Assembly: GCA_964557855.1 (NCBI GenBank)
Contig: CAZLBP010000006.1
Coordinates: forward strand, 62,001-126,000
Length of the DNA: 64,000 nucleotides
Direction of reading: 5' to 3'
Source: JAJRZL01 sp964557855
Lineage (GTDB): Bacteria > Zixibacteria > MSB-5A5 > GN15 > FEB-12
The notes under the pieces were generated by a model. It was not told the DNA's origin and did no database searches. It worked only from the letters and a program-made list of their open reading frames with translations. Of this stretch, positions 7,970 through 17,386 are shown piece after piece; the stretch's first letter is position 1, and each line of letters opens with the position of its first letter. A program made the position numbers and the translations under genes.

Positions 7970-9310
7970 ATGAGCGACACCAAGACTAAAACGATAGAAC
8001 AGCTAACCAACGGCTATCAGATTCCGGAGCTGGCGCCGGCGCTGGAACGCGGTCCGGAATGGCTCCGAGAGATAAGAAAAACGGCCCGGGCACGATTCAA
8101 TGAAAGCCCGCCGCCCCGCCGGGGTCTGGCCTTGTGGCGGTATACCGATCCGGGGAAGTTTCTTTTCCGGCATGACGCCAGTGTCGACACCGCGTTCACG
8201 GACGATTACGATAAAGTAGTCTATGATGAACGCCGGCACGTCGACGAGGGCCACCTGGCCGCTCTCGTGACCGACTTTGGCGGCCGTGAGATAGATGTTT
8301 ACGGTGGTGGGTCGTTGATCAAAAAAGGAGCGTTTATCGGTTCGCTTTCTCAGGCAACCGAACAGCACGGTGAACTGGTAAAGAAGTATCTGAACCAGCT
8401 TGTCAATGATCGGATGGGCAAGTTCGAGGCCATGAACTCGGCTCTCTGGAATGATGGTATCTTCATTTACGTACCGGACGGGATGGCGGTCGAAAAGCCG
8501 CTGCATCTGATTCGCGAAGCCGGGCGGGAGAATTCGACCTACTATCCGCGTTTGCTGGTAGTCGCCGGTGAAAACTCCGAATTCACATTGATCGATGAAT
8601 ACGGCGGCGGCTCCAGAGATACGGATCTCGGCATCTCCAACGTCAACGGAGCGGTGGAGATATTCGGACTGCAGAACAGCCGGATGCGGTATGTATCGCT
8701 CCAGCGGCAGGCCGCCGGCGCCAATACGTACTTGAGCCACCGGGCGAGGATTTCCCGGGATGCGACCATGCTGACCATACCGCTGGTATTCGGCGCCAAC
8801 TATTCCAAGCAGAACCTGGGCGTGATCATGGGCGGACCGGGCGCCGAGAGTAACATGTACGGTCTGTTGTTCGGGTCGGGCTACCAGCACTATGACAACC
8901 ACACGCTGCATCGGCACGAGTCGGGTAACACGTTTTCGAATATCGACTTCAAGGTCGTATTGCGGGACAAAGCCAATTCCGCTTACACGGGACTTATCGA
9001 AATCGAGCAAAACGCGAGAACCTGTGAAGCATATCAGGAAAACCGTAACCTCCTGCTCAACAAGGGCACCAGAGCCGAGACTATCCCGGAGTTGGAGATT
9101 CTTAACGAAGATGTCAAGTGCTCGCACGGCGCGACAATCGGTCCCATTGATCCGGAAATGATCTTCTATCTGATGTCTCGCGGCATGGCATTCCCGCTGG
9201 CCGTGCGCACCGTGGTCTCAGGATTTGTAGCATCGACTCTGAAGCAGATTCCGGATGATCTTCGTGACCGCCTGGAATCGTTCGTTGAACGAAGGCTGGA
9301 GGGAATATGA
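7970..9310 (+). CDS. sufD: Fe-S cluster assembly protein SufD
   Basis: 446 residues; paralogue of SufB that forms the SufB-SufD heterodimer. It shares the beta-helix core (FKVVLRDKANSAYTGLIEIE, with TCEAYQENRNLLL following) and the C-terminal HGATIGPIDPEMIFYLMSRG, a hallmark of SufD. The N-terminal 150 residues are the more variable helical part, including the ALWRYTDPGKF-like region. Its stop overlaps the Rieske ferredoxin start by four bases, which implies translational coupling. Confidence 0.96.
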   Translation: MSDTKTKTIEQLTNGYQIPELAPALERGPEWLREIRKTARARFNESPPPRRGLALWRYTDPGKFLFRHDASVDTAFTDDYDKVVYDERRHVDEGHLAALVTDFGGREIDVYGGGSLIKKGAFIGSLSQATEQHGELVKKYLNQLVNDRMGKFEAMNSALWNDGIFIYVPDGMAVEKPLHLIREAGRENSTYYPRLLVVAGENSEFTLIDEYGGGSRDTDLGISNVNGAVEIFGLQNSRMRYVSLQRQAAGANTYLSHRARISRDATMLTIPLVFGANYSKQNLGVIMGGPGAESNMYGLLFGSGYQHYDNHTLHRHESGNTFSNIDFKVVLRDKANSAYTGLIEIEQNARTCEAYQENRNLLLNKGTRAETIPELEILNEDVKCSHGATIGPIDPEMIFYLMSRGMAFPLAVRTVVSGFVASTLKQIPDDLRDRLESFVERRLEGI

Positions 9311-9624
9311 TCAAGGCTGAACGCAAGAAGCTGGCTACGGTGGCTGAGATTCCGCCGGGAACGATGAAGTCGTTCGAAATTCGGAACGAGCGTATACTGG
9401 TGTGCAACGTGAATGGTGCGTACTATGCCATTGCCGATGAATGCACGCACGATTCGGCGCCGATCAGCACCGGTACGCTCATCAAGGATCAGGTCGTCTG
9501 TCCCCGGCATGGGGCTCGATTCGACGTCAAAGATGGTGCCGTCAAAGCGCCGCCGGCCGTGGTGCCTATCCACACCTACAAGGTGATGATAGAAGGTGAA
9601 GATATTTACGTAGAGATTGATTAA
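9307..9624 (+). CDS. Rieske-type [2Fe-2S] ferredoxin within the suf operon
   Basis: 105-residue single Rieske domain with the two ligand motifs DECTHDSAPI (C-x-H) and VVCPRHGARF (C-x-x-H) at about residues 44-48 and 63-67. Such NirD/BphF-like ferredoxins are seen in suf operons of several phyla (for example actinobacteria), where the role is not settled; electron supply during cluster assembly is plausible. It overlaps sufD by four bases and lies 27 bases before sufS. The protein is soluble and short, with no oxygenase partner nearby, so an aromatic-ring oxygenase role is unlikely. Confidence 0.93.
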   Translation: MIKAERKKLATVAEIPPGTMKSFEIRNERILVCNVNGAYYAIADECTHDSAPISTGTLIKDQVVCPRHGARFDVKDGAVKAPPAVVPIHTYKVMIEGEDIYVEID

Positions 9625-9651
9625 TAATAAAAGGGATACAGCCAGGTACTC

Positions 9652-10929
9652 ATGGAACAAGAAGTTGTCAGTCAAGAAGCCGCCGTCCGACCGGATCTGC
9701 TGCCGACCGAGATAGCTCGGATTAAGGCGGATTTCCCTATATTGGATCAGATGATCGACGGCCGCAAGCTGGTCTATCTGGATAATGCCGCCACGACTCA
9801 GAAACCCCGAGTGGTGATCAACGCCATCCTGGAATACTATCGCAAGTACAACGCGAACATTCATCGCGGCCTGCACTACCTGGCCGAGAAAGCCACCGAG
9901 GCGTATGAGCATACCCGGGAGCACGTGGCGCAGTTTATCGGCGGGGTCGATGTCAAGGAAGTTATCTTCACCCGGGGTACGACGGAGGCAATTAACCTCG
10001 TCATGTACACGTGGGGTGAACACAACATCAAAGAGGGAGACGAAATCGTCGTCTCTGAGATGGAGCATCATGCCAACCTCGTTCCCTGGATCAAGTTAGC
10101 GGAGAAAAAGAAGGCCGTCTTGAAGCGGATTCCTATCACCGTGTGCGGACATCTTGACCTGAGCCACATTGACGACATCATCACCCCCAGGACCAAGCTG
10201 CTGGCGATCAACCACATGTCGAACGTGCTGGGGACGATCAATCCGGTAGCGGAGCTGGCGGCCAAAGCCAGGGCACAGGGCGCGGTAGTTCTCGCTGACG
10301 GCGCCCAGGCCGCGCCGCATATGCCCATCAATGTCAAGGAACTGGGCGTCGACTTCTATGCTCTGTCGGCCCACAAAATGATGGGACCGACCGGCGTCGG
10401 CGTGCTCTGGGGACGGCGAGAGTTGCTCGAGGAGATGCCGCCGTTTAACATGGGGGGCGAGATGATCCGTGAAGTCCGTTTCGACAAGGTGACCTGGGCC
10501 GAGTTGCCGCACAAATTCGAAGGGGGTACTCCGAATATTGCCGATGTGGCGGCTTTTGACGCCGCTTTGCACTATATGGAAGGCATCGGTCTGGATCAAA
10601 TTCGGCTCCACGAAATGGCGCTGACGAAATACGCTATAGAGAAATTAAACCAGGTGACCGGTATCGAAATTCAGGGGCCACAGGAAGTCGAGCAGCGCGG
10701 CGGCGCCATTTCATTCACGGACCCGGATATACATCCGCATGATATCAGCAGCTTTCTCGATTCCCGGGGAATCGCCATTCGGGCCGGCCACCACTGCGCG
10801 CAGCCGCTTATGAGGATCCTGGGAAAGGTTGCCACGGCGCGAGCCTCATTGTATATTTACAACGACGAATCGGACATTGACGCCCTGATTGAGGCGCTGA
10901 AAGATATGAGGAGATACTTCGGCTTATGA
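9652..10929 (+). CDS. sufS: cysteine desulfurase SufS
   Basis: 425-residue PLP enzyme (class V aminotransferase fold) that takes sulfur from L-cysteine to feed SufU and SufB. Near the start is YLDNAATTQKP; HHANLVPW is the substrate/PLP region; Lys242 in SAHKMMGPTG is the PLP lysine; Cys382 in RAGHHCAQPLM is the active-site persulfide cysteine on the short loop typical of SufS (type II) rather than IscS. A 25-residue N-terminal extension precedes the usual start region. It overlaps sufU by four bases, which fits the SufS-SufU partnership. Confidence 0.97.
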   Translation: MEQEVVSQEAAVRPDLLPTEIARIKADFPILDQMIDGRKLVYLDNAATTQKPRVVINAILEYYRKYNANIHRGLHYLAEKATEAYEHTREHVAQFIGGVDVKEVIFTRGTTEAINLVMYTWGEHNIKEGDEIVVSEMEHHANLVPWIKLAEKKKAVLKRIPITVCGHLDLSHIDDIITPRTKLLAINHMSNVLGTINPVAELAAKARAQGAVVLADGAQAAPHMPINVKELGVDFYALSAHKMMGPTGVGVLWGRRELLEEMPPFNMGGEMIREVRFDKVTWAELPHKFEGGTPNIADVAAFDAALHYMEGIGLDQIRLHEMALTKYAIEKLNQVTGIEIQGPQEVEQRGGAISFTDPDIHPHDISSFLDSRGIAIRAGHHCAQPLMRILGKVATARASLYIYNDESDIDALIEALKDMRRYFGL

Positions 10930-11405
10930 GTGAACGTCTGGATGACTTGTACCGCGACATAATTCTCGATCATTACCGTTCGCCGCGAGGCAAGGAACCG
11001 GTCGGCCGGGTGGACATTGCGTCCAGCGGCCAGAACCCTTCCTGTGGCGACGAGTTGATGCTCGAGGTCGAGATGGAAGACGGCACCGTGAAGAATATCC
11101 ATATTGACTGTCGCGGCTGCGCCATTTCGGTTGCTTCCGGTTCCATGCTCGCCGAGGTCCTCAAGGGGAAGTCAATCGAAGAGGCAAAACAAATAGCCGG
11201 TATCGTCAAGGGGATGCTCAAGGGAGAAGACGTGGAAGTACCCGACGAGTTCGAGGACCTGGATGCTCTGCACGGTGTCAAGAAATTCCCGGTTCGTATC
11301 AAGTGTGCGCTGCTGGCCTGGATTACGTTCATCGAGGGTCTGAAAGACTTCGAAAACGGCAAGACGACTGTTCGCACGACCGTTTCCACGGAAGAGAACG
11401 AGTGA
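10926..11405 (+). CDS. sufU: SUF sulfur-transfer/zinc protein SufU
   Basis: 159 residues, NifU/IscU-like fold. Three cysteines are in the expected places: NPSCGDELML, DCRGCAISVASGSM and RIKCALLAW. The GSM-to-LKGKS insertion is typical of SufU, which is a zinc-dependent sulfur acceptor from SufS rather than an IscU scaffold. The last 20 residues (DFENGKTTVRTTVSTEENE) form a loose acidic tail. It overlaps the sufS stop by four bases. No sufE gene is present in the window, consistent with the SufS-SufU system. Confidence 0.95.
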   Translation: MSERLDDLYRDIILDHYRSPRGKEPVGRVDIASSGQNPSCGDELMLEVEMEDGTVKNIHIDCRGCAISVASGSMLAEVLKGKSIEEAKQIAGIVKGMLKGEDVEVPDEFEDLDALHGVKKFPVRIKCALLAWITFIEGLKDFENGKTTVRTTVSTEENE

Positions 11406-11433
11406 TTGCAGCTGAGACGGAGTAGTTCCGACA

Positions 11434-11745
11434 ATGTCCCTGCCCACTAAAGAACGGATTATGGAGGCTCTCAAGCCGGTTCAGGACCCGGAGATAGGTA
11501 TCGGTGTCGTTGACCTGGGGCTTGTCTACGACGTCAATGTCGAGGAGGACGGCAAAGTTCAAGTCAAGATGACTTTGACGACGCCGGCCTGCCCGTACGG
11601 TGAGATGCTGGTATCATCCGTCCACAAGGAAGTGGCGCTCCAGGAGGGGGTCACGGACGTGGAAGTCGTGCTGGTTTGGGATCCGCCCTGGGACCCGGCT
11701 GAGATGGCGTCGGATTATGCCAAGGATGTCCTGGGGATTTGGTAG
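11434..11745 (+). CDS. sufT: MIP18/DUF59 family Fe-S assembly factor SufT
   Basis: 103-residue stand-alone DUF59 (MIP18) protein: LKPVQDPEIGIGVVDLGLVY, then LTTPACPYGEML with the conserved Cys, then VVLVWDPPWDPAEM. Stand-alone SufT-type proteins help Fe-S maturation and often close suf operons, as here, 28 bases after sufU. PaaD-like proteins share the domain, but there are no phenylacetate genes here. This is probably the last gene of the operon; a 102-base gap follows before the next gene. Confidence 0.93.
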   Translation: MSLPTKERIMEALKPVQDPEIGIGVVDLGLVYDVNVEEDGKVQVKMTLTTPACPYGEMLVSSVHKEVALQEGVTDVEVVLVWDPPWDPAEMASDYAKDVLGIW

Positions 11746-11847
11746 CCGCCTTTCAGGGGAACCTGGTCTTTACAATCACAGTTTAATTGCCTACCATGAA
11801 GGCTTTAATACGCATGATAGACTTGTAGTATCGGTGAGGTTTGTGAA

Positions 11848-13038
11848 GTGACCGATAACAGCCGGGCTGACATATCTTCATTGCGCATCGACCGCAGCAA
11901 GAAGAACAGTGACCGTCCCCGCTCCAGGAAGTGGCTGTGGCTGGTCTGGATTGTGTTGCTGGCGGCGGTCGTTATCGGCTACCTGGCTTTCAAAGAAAAC
12001 ATAACACCGGCCATTAAAGTCAATGTGGCCACCGCCGCTATTCTGAAAGGAACCGACGCTCAGGCCGCCCTGGTGGCCACCGGCTACGTCGTGGCGCAAC
12101 GCAAGGCGGAAGTGGCCTCCAAAGGGACCGGACGGTTGGAATATCTTGGCTTTGAGGAGGGAGACACGGTTGCCACCGGCGAGGTCATTGCCGAACTGGA
12201 TAACGATGACATCAAAGCCAATCTCGACGTAGCTCGCGCCGAGTTGATGCGGGCCGAGGCGGATTCATTTGACGCCGGGCGCAGTTTCCGACGTGCTGAG
12301 GATCTTCTGGAATCCGGGTCCATACCAGAGACTGAGTATGAGGCGGCTGAGACGGCTTACAAGGTCGCTCAGGCCAACGTCGCGGCGGCCAAAGCTGCGG
12401 CTCGCGCGGCTGAAGTGGCACTGGAGAACACGTACATTCGGGCGCCGTTCGATGGCACGGTCTTGGCCAAGAATGCGGATGTCGGTGAAATTGTCGCCCC
12501 ATTTGCGTCTTCGGCTTCGTCCAAAGGGTCGGTTGTAACGCTGGCCGACATGAACTCGCTGGAAGTAGAGGCTGATGTTTCTGAATCGAACATCCACAAA
12601 GTGATTGTGGGGCAGACCTGTGAGATTATCCTGGATGCATACCCCGGGGTGCGGTTCCCCGGTTACGTGAAGAAGATCGTCCCGACGGCTGACCGGGCGC
12701 GGGCGACGGTGCTGACGAAGGTGGCTTTCGATGAGTTGGATGACCGGGTGTTGCCGGAGATGTCGGCCAGAGTCAACTTCTTCGTGGATGAATCTGATGT
12801 CTCCGCTGAGTCGGCGAACCCCGTGATTTCGGTGCCGAAAGAAGCCATTACGACCCGCAACGGGAGAAAAACACTGTTTGTGGTCGAAGGTGAGTATGCC
12901 TATGCCAAAGAGACTACTGTGGGACGGGAGCTGGGTCCGGTGACTGAGATTGTCAGTGGTGTTCAGCAAGGGGACCGGGTGATTCTATCGCCGCCGGGGC
13001 GACTCGAATCGGGACAGAAGGTGGAGATTACGAAATAG
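11848..13038 (+). CDS. periplasmic adaptor (membrane fusion) subunit of an ABC exporter, MacA/HlyD-like
   Basis: 396 residues from a GTG start. A basic cytoplasmic stub is followed by one transmembrane segment (about 29-47, WLWLVWIVLLAAVVIGYLAF), then periplasmic domains: biotinyl-lipoyl-like halves (YVVAQRKAEVASKGTGRLEY and NTYIRAPFDGTVLAKNADVG) around a helical hairpin at about 120-190, then beta-barrel and membrane-proximal domains. It anchors in the inner membrane and would link the ABC permeases downstream to an outer-membrane channel not encoded here. The three following genes run in the same direction, so this is a four-gene export operon. Substrate unknown. Confidence 0.9.
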   Translation: MTDNSRADISSLRIDRSKKNSDRPRSRKWLWLVWIVLLAAVVIGYLAFKENITPAIKVNVATAAILKGTDAQAALVATGYVVAQRKAEVASKGTGRLEYLGFEEGDTVATGEVIAELDNDDIKANLDVARAELMRAEADSFDAGRSFRRAEDLLESGSIPETEYEAAETAYKVAQANVAAAKAAARAAEVALENTYIRAPFDGTVLAKNADVGEIVAPFASSASSKGSVVTLADMNSLEVEADVSESNIHKVIVGQTCEIILDAYPGVRFPGYVKKIVPTADRARATVLTKVAFDELDDRVLPEMSARVNFFVDESDVSAESANPVISVPKEAITTRNGRKTLFVVEGEYAYAKETTVGRELGPVTEIVSGVQQGDRVILSPPGRLESGQKVEITK

Positions 13039-13103
13039 TGCGCTTGCTCAATCGTATCTACAATAGTCAACAATAATCGCGCATAACGAAATACGAGAAA
13101 CCT

Positions 13104-13784
13104 ATGGCAGAACCACTGGTAAGACTGGACAACATCAACAAATCATACTGGCGGGATCGGATCGAGATCCCGGTGCTGAGAAACATCAATCTGCAGATCG
13201 CCGAGGGAGAATTCCACGCGTTGATGGGACCATCCGGATCAGGCAAGACGACGCTGCTCAACCTGCTGGCCGGTATCGACCGCCCGTCGACCGGAAATGT
13301 GATATTTAACGGAGAGGACCTGTCCGAGAAATCCGAAGGTGACCTGGCGCGGTGGCGCAGCCGGCATATCGGCTTCGTGTTTCAGTTCTACAATCTCATG
13401 CCGGTTCTGACGGCGTTCGAGAACGTCGAACTGCCTTTGTTGCTGACGAAGTTGAATCGTTCGGAACGCCGGAAGCAGGTGGAGACGGCGCTGACGATTG
13501 TGGGCCTCGGTGACCGGATGAGACACTATCCGAATCAGCTGTCCGGCGGTCAGGAACAGCGCGTGGCGATCGCACGGGCAATCGTGACCGACCCGGACTT
13601 GATTCTGGCCGACGAGCCGACCGGCGATCTCGACAAACAGTCCGCCGAGGACGTCATGAACCTGCTCTCCCGGCTCAATAAAGAATACAGCAAGACCATT
13701 GTCATGGTCACCCATGATCCCCGCGCGGCCGAACACGCCCGTATCATGCAGAATCTTGATAAGGGTGAGCTGATAGCGGCATGA
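13104..13784 (+). CDS. ABC transporter ATPase, MacB/LolD type
   Basis: 226 residues, typical for LolD/MacB-type ATPases. Walker A GPSGSGKTT (residues 42-50), Q-loop FVFQFYNLMPVLTA, signature LSGGQEQRVAIARAI, Walker B LILADEPTGDLD and switch VTHDPRAAEHA. The signature reads SGGQEQR where SGGQQQR is more usual. The stop overlaps the first permease by four bases. MacB-type systems work as mechanotransmitters rather than moving substrate through the membrane domain; that is family knowledge, not visible here. Confidence 0.93.
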   Translation: MAEPLVRLDNINKSYWRDRIEIPVLRNINLQIAEGEFHALMGPSGSGKTTLLNLLAGIDRPSTGNVIFNGEDLSEKSEGDLARWRSRHIGFVFQFYNLMPVLTAFENVELPLLLTKLNRSERRKQVETALTIVGLGDRMRHYPNQLSGGQEQRVAIARAIVTDPDLILADEPTGDLDKQSAEDVMNLLSRLNKEYSKTIVMVTHDPRAAEHARIMQNLDKGELIAA

Positions 13785-14938
13785 AAATCCTCAAGCTGGT
13801 CAGTAAGAACAGCCTGCGGCACAAGCTGCGGACTTCTCTGACGGTGTTCGGATTGGCTGTCGCCGTCATGGCGTTCGTGATCATCCGCACCACGATCAAT
13901 GCCTGGTACGCCGGCGCGGAGGCCGCCTCGCCGAACCGCCTGATCACGCGTCACTCGGTTTCACTCACCTTCTTCCTGCCGCTGGCATACAAGGAACGGA
14001 TCAATAATGTGGATGGTGTGCTCGATGTATCACACGCGACGTGGTTTGCCGGTATTTATGTCGACCCCAAGAACTTCTTTGCACAGTTTGCCATAGATCA
14101 CAACAACTATCTGGAGATGTACGATGAATTCGTCGTCCCGCCCGACCAGCTGGAGACATTCAAGCGGGAGCGCAATGCCGCCATTGTCGGCCGCGCGCTG
14201 GCGGATCGTTACGGCTGGGAAGTCGGGGATAACGTCCGGCTGGCCGGTACGATCTTCCCGGGAGATTGGGACTTCAAGATCGTCGGCATTTACACCGGCG
14301 CCGAAGAAAAGACCGATGAAAACGCCTGGTTCCATCGCTGGGATTACATTGATGAACGTCTCCGCGAGGAAGCTCCCATGCGGGCCGGGTACGTGGGCAC
14401 GTTCGCTGTTCAGATAGATGATCCACAACGCTCGGCCGCCGTCTCGAAAGAGATCGACCAGCTGTTCGAAAACTCGCAGTTCGAGACCAAAACCGAAACC
14501 GAAGAAGCGTTCAACCTGAGCTTCGTGTCGATGGCCAGTCAGATTGTGCTCGGACTCAAAATCGTCTCCATCATGGTCATCGGCATCATTCTGTTGGTTC
14601 TCGGCAACACGATGGCAATGACGGCTCGGGAACGGGTCTCCGAATACGCCGTGCTCAAGACGCTGGGATTTCGGCCGGTGCATATTGTCGGCCTGATATT
14701 CGGCGAATCGCTGGTGATGGCGGTCGCCGGCGGGTTACTCGGACTGTTGATAACAATACCGGTCGGGAGCCTGGTAAAAATCGCCCTGGGAGTGTTCTTT
14801 CCCGTTTTCACGATTGGTGGGTTAACCGTCATGATGGCGGCTGCGGCGGCTCTACTGGTCGGCCTCCTGGCGGCCATCTTCCCTACTTTTAAAGCCATCA
14901 ACACGCCTATTGTGGACGGACTGCGGATAGTCGACTGA
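13781..14938 (+). CDS. MacB/FtsX-type ABC permease (first of two)
   Basis: 385 residues with the FtsX/MacB layout: one N-terminal membrane helix (about 14-34), a periplasmic domain of about 220 residues, then three helices in the C-terminal part (about 265-290, 305-335 and 340-370). Motifs ETEEAFNLSFVSM and the loop ARERVSEYAVLKTLGF with GESLVMAVAGG are those of the family. It overlaps the ATPase by four bases. It differs clearly from the second permease, so the complex is probably a heterodimer of permeases, unlike the MacB homodimer. Confidence 0.9.
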   Translation: MKILKLVSKNSLRHKLRTSLTVFGLAVAVMAFVIIRTTINAWYAGAEAASPNRLITRHSVSLTFFLPLAYKERINNVDGVLDVSHATWFAGIYVDPKNFFAQFAIDHNNYLEMYDEFVVPPDQLETFKRERNAAIVGRALADRYGWEVGDNVRLAGTIFPGDWDFKIVGIYTGAEEKTDENAWFHRWDYIDERLREEAPMRAGYVGTFAVQIDDPQRSAAVSKEIDQLFENSQFETKTETEEAFNLSFVSMASQIVLGLKIVSIMVIGIILLVLGNTMAMTARERVSEYAVLKTLGFRPVHIVGLIFGESLVMAVAGGLLGLLITIPVGSLVKIALGVFFPVFTIGGLTVMMAAAAALLVGLLAAIFPTFKAINTPIVDGLRIVD

Positions 14939-14948
14939 GGAGTACCTT

Positions 14949-16127
14949 ATGCGCTTGTTGTTTGCTTATTCATACAAAAACATCTTCACGCGGAAGTTGA
15001 CTTCCATTCTGACTATCGCCGGTGTCGCTCTGGTCGTATTCGTCTTCTGTGCCGTTTTAATGCTGTCGCACGGCCTGCAGCAGACACTCGTGCAGACCGG
15101 CAACGATAATAACGCCATCGTTGTCCGCAAAGCCGCCAATACGGAAATCGTCTCTATCCTGCCTCGGGGCATGGCCAATACCATCAAAACCGATCCGGCT
15201 ATTACCCGAAACGAAGAAGGTGAGCCCTTGTTTGCCGGCGAGATTCTCTTCCTGATATCGCAGCGCAAGCGCGGCGGCGCGCCGGAAGAAACGAGTAATA
15301 TCCCTATCCGGGGTGTTTCGGAGCACTCTTTTACCATTCGGCCCGATATCACGATAACGCGGGGGCGGATTTTCAGGGAAGGCACCTCGGAGGTCATTAC
15401 GGGCTCAAAAGTAGCCGGGCGATTCGAGGATTGCGAGATCGGTGATGAAATACGCTTCGCCACTCGAGACTGGACCGTGGTAGGTGTCTTTGATGGTGAG
15501 GGCTCCGGATTCGAGTCCGAAATATGGGGCGACTACGATCAGCTTTCGGCGGCGTTCGAACGGCCGATCTATTCATCGTGCACCATGCGCTTGAACTCCC
15601 CCGGTGCGTTCGACGAGATGAAAAAACGACTGGAGAACGACCCTCGACTCACGGTCGATGTTAAACGTGAGAAGCAATACTACTACGAACAGTCAAGCGC
15701 GACCACGACCTATATCTCGATTCTGGGTACAGTTATCAGCGTCATCTTTTCGATCGGGGCCATTGTCGGCGCGATGATCACCATGTATGCCGCTGTTGCC
15801 AATCGAACGACTGAAATCGGGACGTTGCGGGCGCTGGGCTTCAGTCGCTTCACGGTGCTGCTGACATTTCTGGGGGAGTCTCTGCTTATCGCTCTGTTGG
15901 GGGGAGTCCTCGGTATCGTTTTGGCTTCCAATCTGCGGTTCTTTCAGATATCTACGACCAACTGGGACACATTTGCGGAGTTGGCATTTTCTTTCGAAAT
16001 ATCTCCCGAGATTGTCATTAACGCGCTGATCTTCGCCCTGGTAATGGGTTTTATCGGCGGGTTCCTTCCGGCCGCCCGGGCCGCCCGGCTGCGGATCGTG
16101 AATGCGCTGAGATCCAAAGGGCGGTAA
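14949..16127 (+). CDS. MacB/FtsX-type ABC permease (second of two)
   Basis: 392 residues, same four-helix plan as its neighbour: N-terminal helix around 15-40, periplasmic domain, then helices from about 255 on. Motifs NRTTEIGTLRALGF and FLGESLLIALLGGVLG are typical. It begins ten bases after the first permease, and GAGGAG lies upstream of its ATG. The two permeases share only the general family pattern. This closes the operon; no outer-membrane factor follows. Confidence 0.9.
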   Translation: MRLLFAYSYKNIFTRKLTSILTIAGVALVVFVFCAVLMLSHGLQQTLVQTGNDNNAIVVRKAANTEIVSILPRGMANTIKTDPAITRNEEGEPLFAGEILFLISQRKRGGAPEETSNIPIRGVSEHSFTIRPDITITRGRIFREGTSEVITGSKVAGRFEDCEIGDEIRFATRDWTVVGVFDGEGSGFESEIWGDYDQLSAAFERPIYSSCTMRLNSPGAFDEMKKRLENDPRLTVDVKREKQYYYEQSSATTTYISILGTVISVIFSIGAIVGAMITMYAAVANRTTEIGTLRALGFSRFTVLLTFLGESLLIALLGGVLGIVLASNLRFFQISTTNWDTFAELAFSFEISPEIVINALIFALVMGFIGGFLPAARAARLRIVNALRSKGR

Positions 16128-16159
16128 ACCGTTTAAGTGGATTCGCCACCTTTCGATTC

Positions 16160-16270
16160 CGCTCGGGGTGACTAAAGCCTGTCATTCCTTCCTCTTACTT
16201 GTCATCCCTACTTCTTATCTGTCATTCCCGCGAAGGCAGGAACAAGCCCTGCCGCTGTGCGGGAATAGTC
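16160..16270. repeat. dispersed 'cgaaggcagg' repeat copies
   Basis: Between the export operon and the dehydrogenase lie short copies of a repeat family with CATTCCCGCGAAGGCAGG and related arms; TGTCATTCC and TGTCATCCC occur three times in tandem near 16179-16225. A CCTGCCGCTGTGCGGGAATA hairpin follows. Similar sequences lie at 4990-5035, 31640-31670 and 31765-31790. No gene is seen in the 257-base gap. Confidence 0.6.
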
Positions 16271-16384
16271 GCTGGTCGCTTTTAAAATTGCAGAGAGCCA
16301 AGTCATGCAATATATCCCCACTCTTCGCAATCCTTGAATTTTGCCACAATATTGTTTATCTATCCATTTAATTGAGGTCAATCT

Positions 16385-17386
16385 ATGCGTGCCATGATAC
16401 TCGACAAACCCGGAGAAAGACTGCGGGAAACGGACGTGCCGGAACCATCTGCCGGTCAGGGACAGGTTAAAGTCAAGGTCCAAGTCTGCGGTGTATGCCG
16501 GACCGATCTGCATGTTGTCGATGGTGACTTGACCGAACCCAAGCTGCCCATTATCCCCGGGCACCAGATTGTCGGCCGGGTGGCGGAGCTGGGAGACGAC
16601 GTAAAGGAGCTTGCTGTCGGTGACAGCGTCGGGATTCCCTGGCTGGGCGGAAGTTGCGGGGAGTGCCGCTATTGTCGCTCCGGCCGGGAGAATTTGTGTG
16701 ACTATTCGAAGTATACCGGTTATCAGATCGATGGTGGTTTTGCCGAATATTGCCTGGTCGATCAGCGTTTCTGTTTTCCTGTCCCCGAAGGTTATCCGGA
16801 TTTGCAGGCGGCGCCGCTTCTGTGCGCCGGCCTGATCGGGTATCGGTCGTTGCGTATGGCCGGCGACGGCAAGCGCCTCGGGTTCTATGGTTTCGGGGCG
16901 GCGGCCCACATATTGATCCAGGTGGCCCACTATCAGGAACGCGAGGTATACGCGTTCACCCGGAGCGGTGACACCGAGGGGCAGGAGTTTGCCCGCAAGC
17001 TGGGTGCTGTCTGGTCGGGAGAGTCTGAGGAGTCACCGCCTCAGGAACTGGATGCCGCTATCATCTTTGCGCCGGTCGGCGAGCTGGTGCCGGCGGCTTT
17101 GAAAGCCGTGTGCAAGGGAGGGATTGTCGTCTGCGCCGGGATTCATATGAGCGACATCCCATCCTTTCCGTATTCTCTTCTCTGGGGGGAGCGGGTGATC
17201 CGCTCCGTAGCCAATCTGACGCGACGCGACGGCGAAGAGTTCCTGCGCTTAGCCCCGAAAGTGCCGGTGAAGACGGAAGTACACTCCTACCCGCTGGAGC
17301 AGGCCAACGAGGCGCTGGATGATCTGCGCCACGGGAGATTCAACGGCGCGGCGGTGATTGTGGTGGATAGGGAAGCGACTTTGTAG
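16385..17386 (+). CDS. zinc-dependent alcohol dehydrogenase
   Basis: 333-residue medium-chain dehydrogenase/reductase. Catalytic zinc ligands lie in VCGVCRTDLH (Cys and Asp/His) and PGHQIVGRV (His); the structural zinc lobe is CGECRYCRSGRENLC. The nucleotide site is GFYGFGAAAHILIQVA near residue 160, a slightly unusual G-x-G-x-A form. The overall type resembles AdhP/AdhA 'zinc-binding alcohol dehydrogenase family' proteins acting on small alcohols or aldehydes with NAD(P); the exact substrate is not readable. It is a single gene, followed by a repeat that begins in its stop codon. Confidence 0.9.
   Translation: MRAMILDKPGERLRETDVPEPSAGQGQVKVKVQVCGVCRTDLHVVDGDLTEPKLPIIPGHQIVGRVAELGDDVKELAVGDSVGIPWLGGSCGECRYCRSGRENLCDYSKYTGYQIDGGFAEYCLVDQRFCFPVPEGYPDLQAAPLLCAGLIGYRSLRMAGDGKRLGFYGFGAAAHILIQVAHYQEREVYAFTRSGDTEGQEFARKLGAVWSGESEESPPQELDAAIIFAPVGELVPAALKAVCKGGIVVCAGIHMSDIPSFPYSLLWGERVIRSVANLTRRDGEEFLRLAPKVPVKTEVHSYPLEQANEALDDLRHGRFNGAAVIVVDREATL

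Noticed and set aside
8003..9127. Minus-strand open frame of 374 codons
   Set aside because: Antisense to sufD in a clear operon; no recognisable motif.
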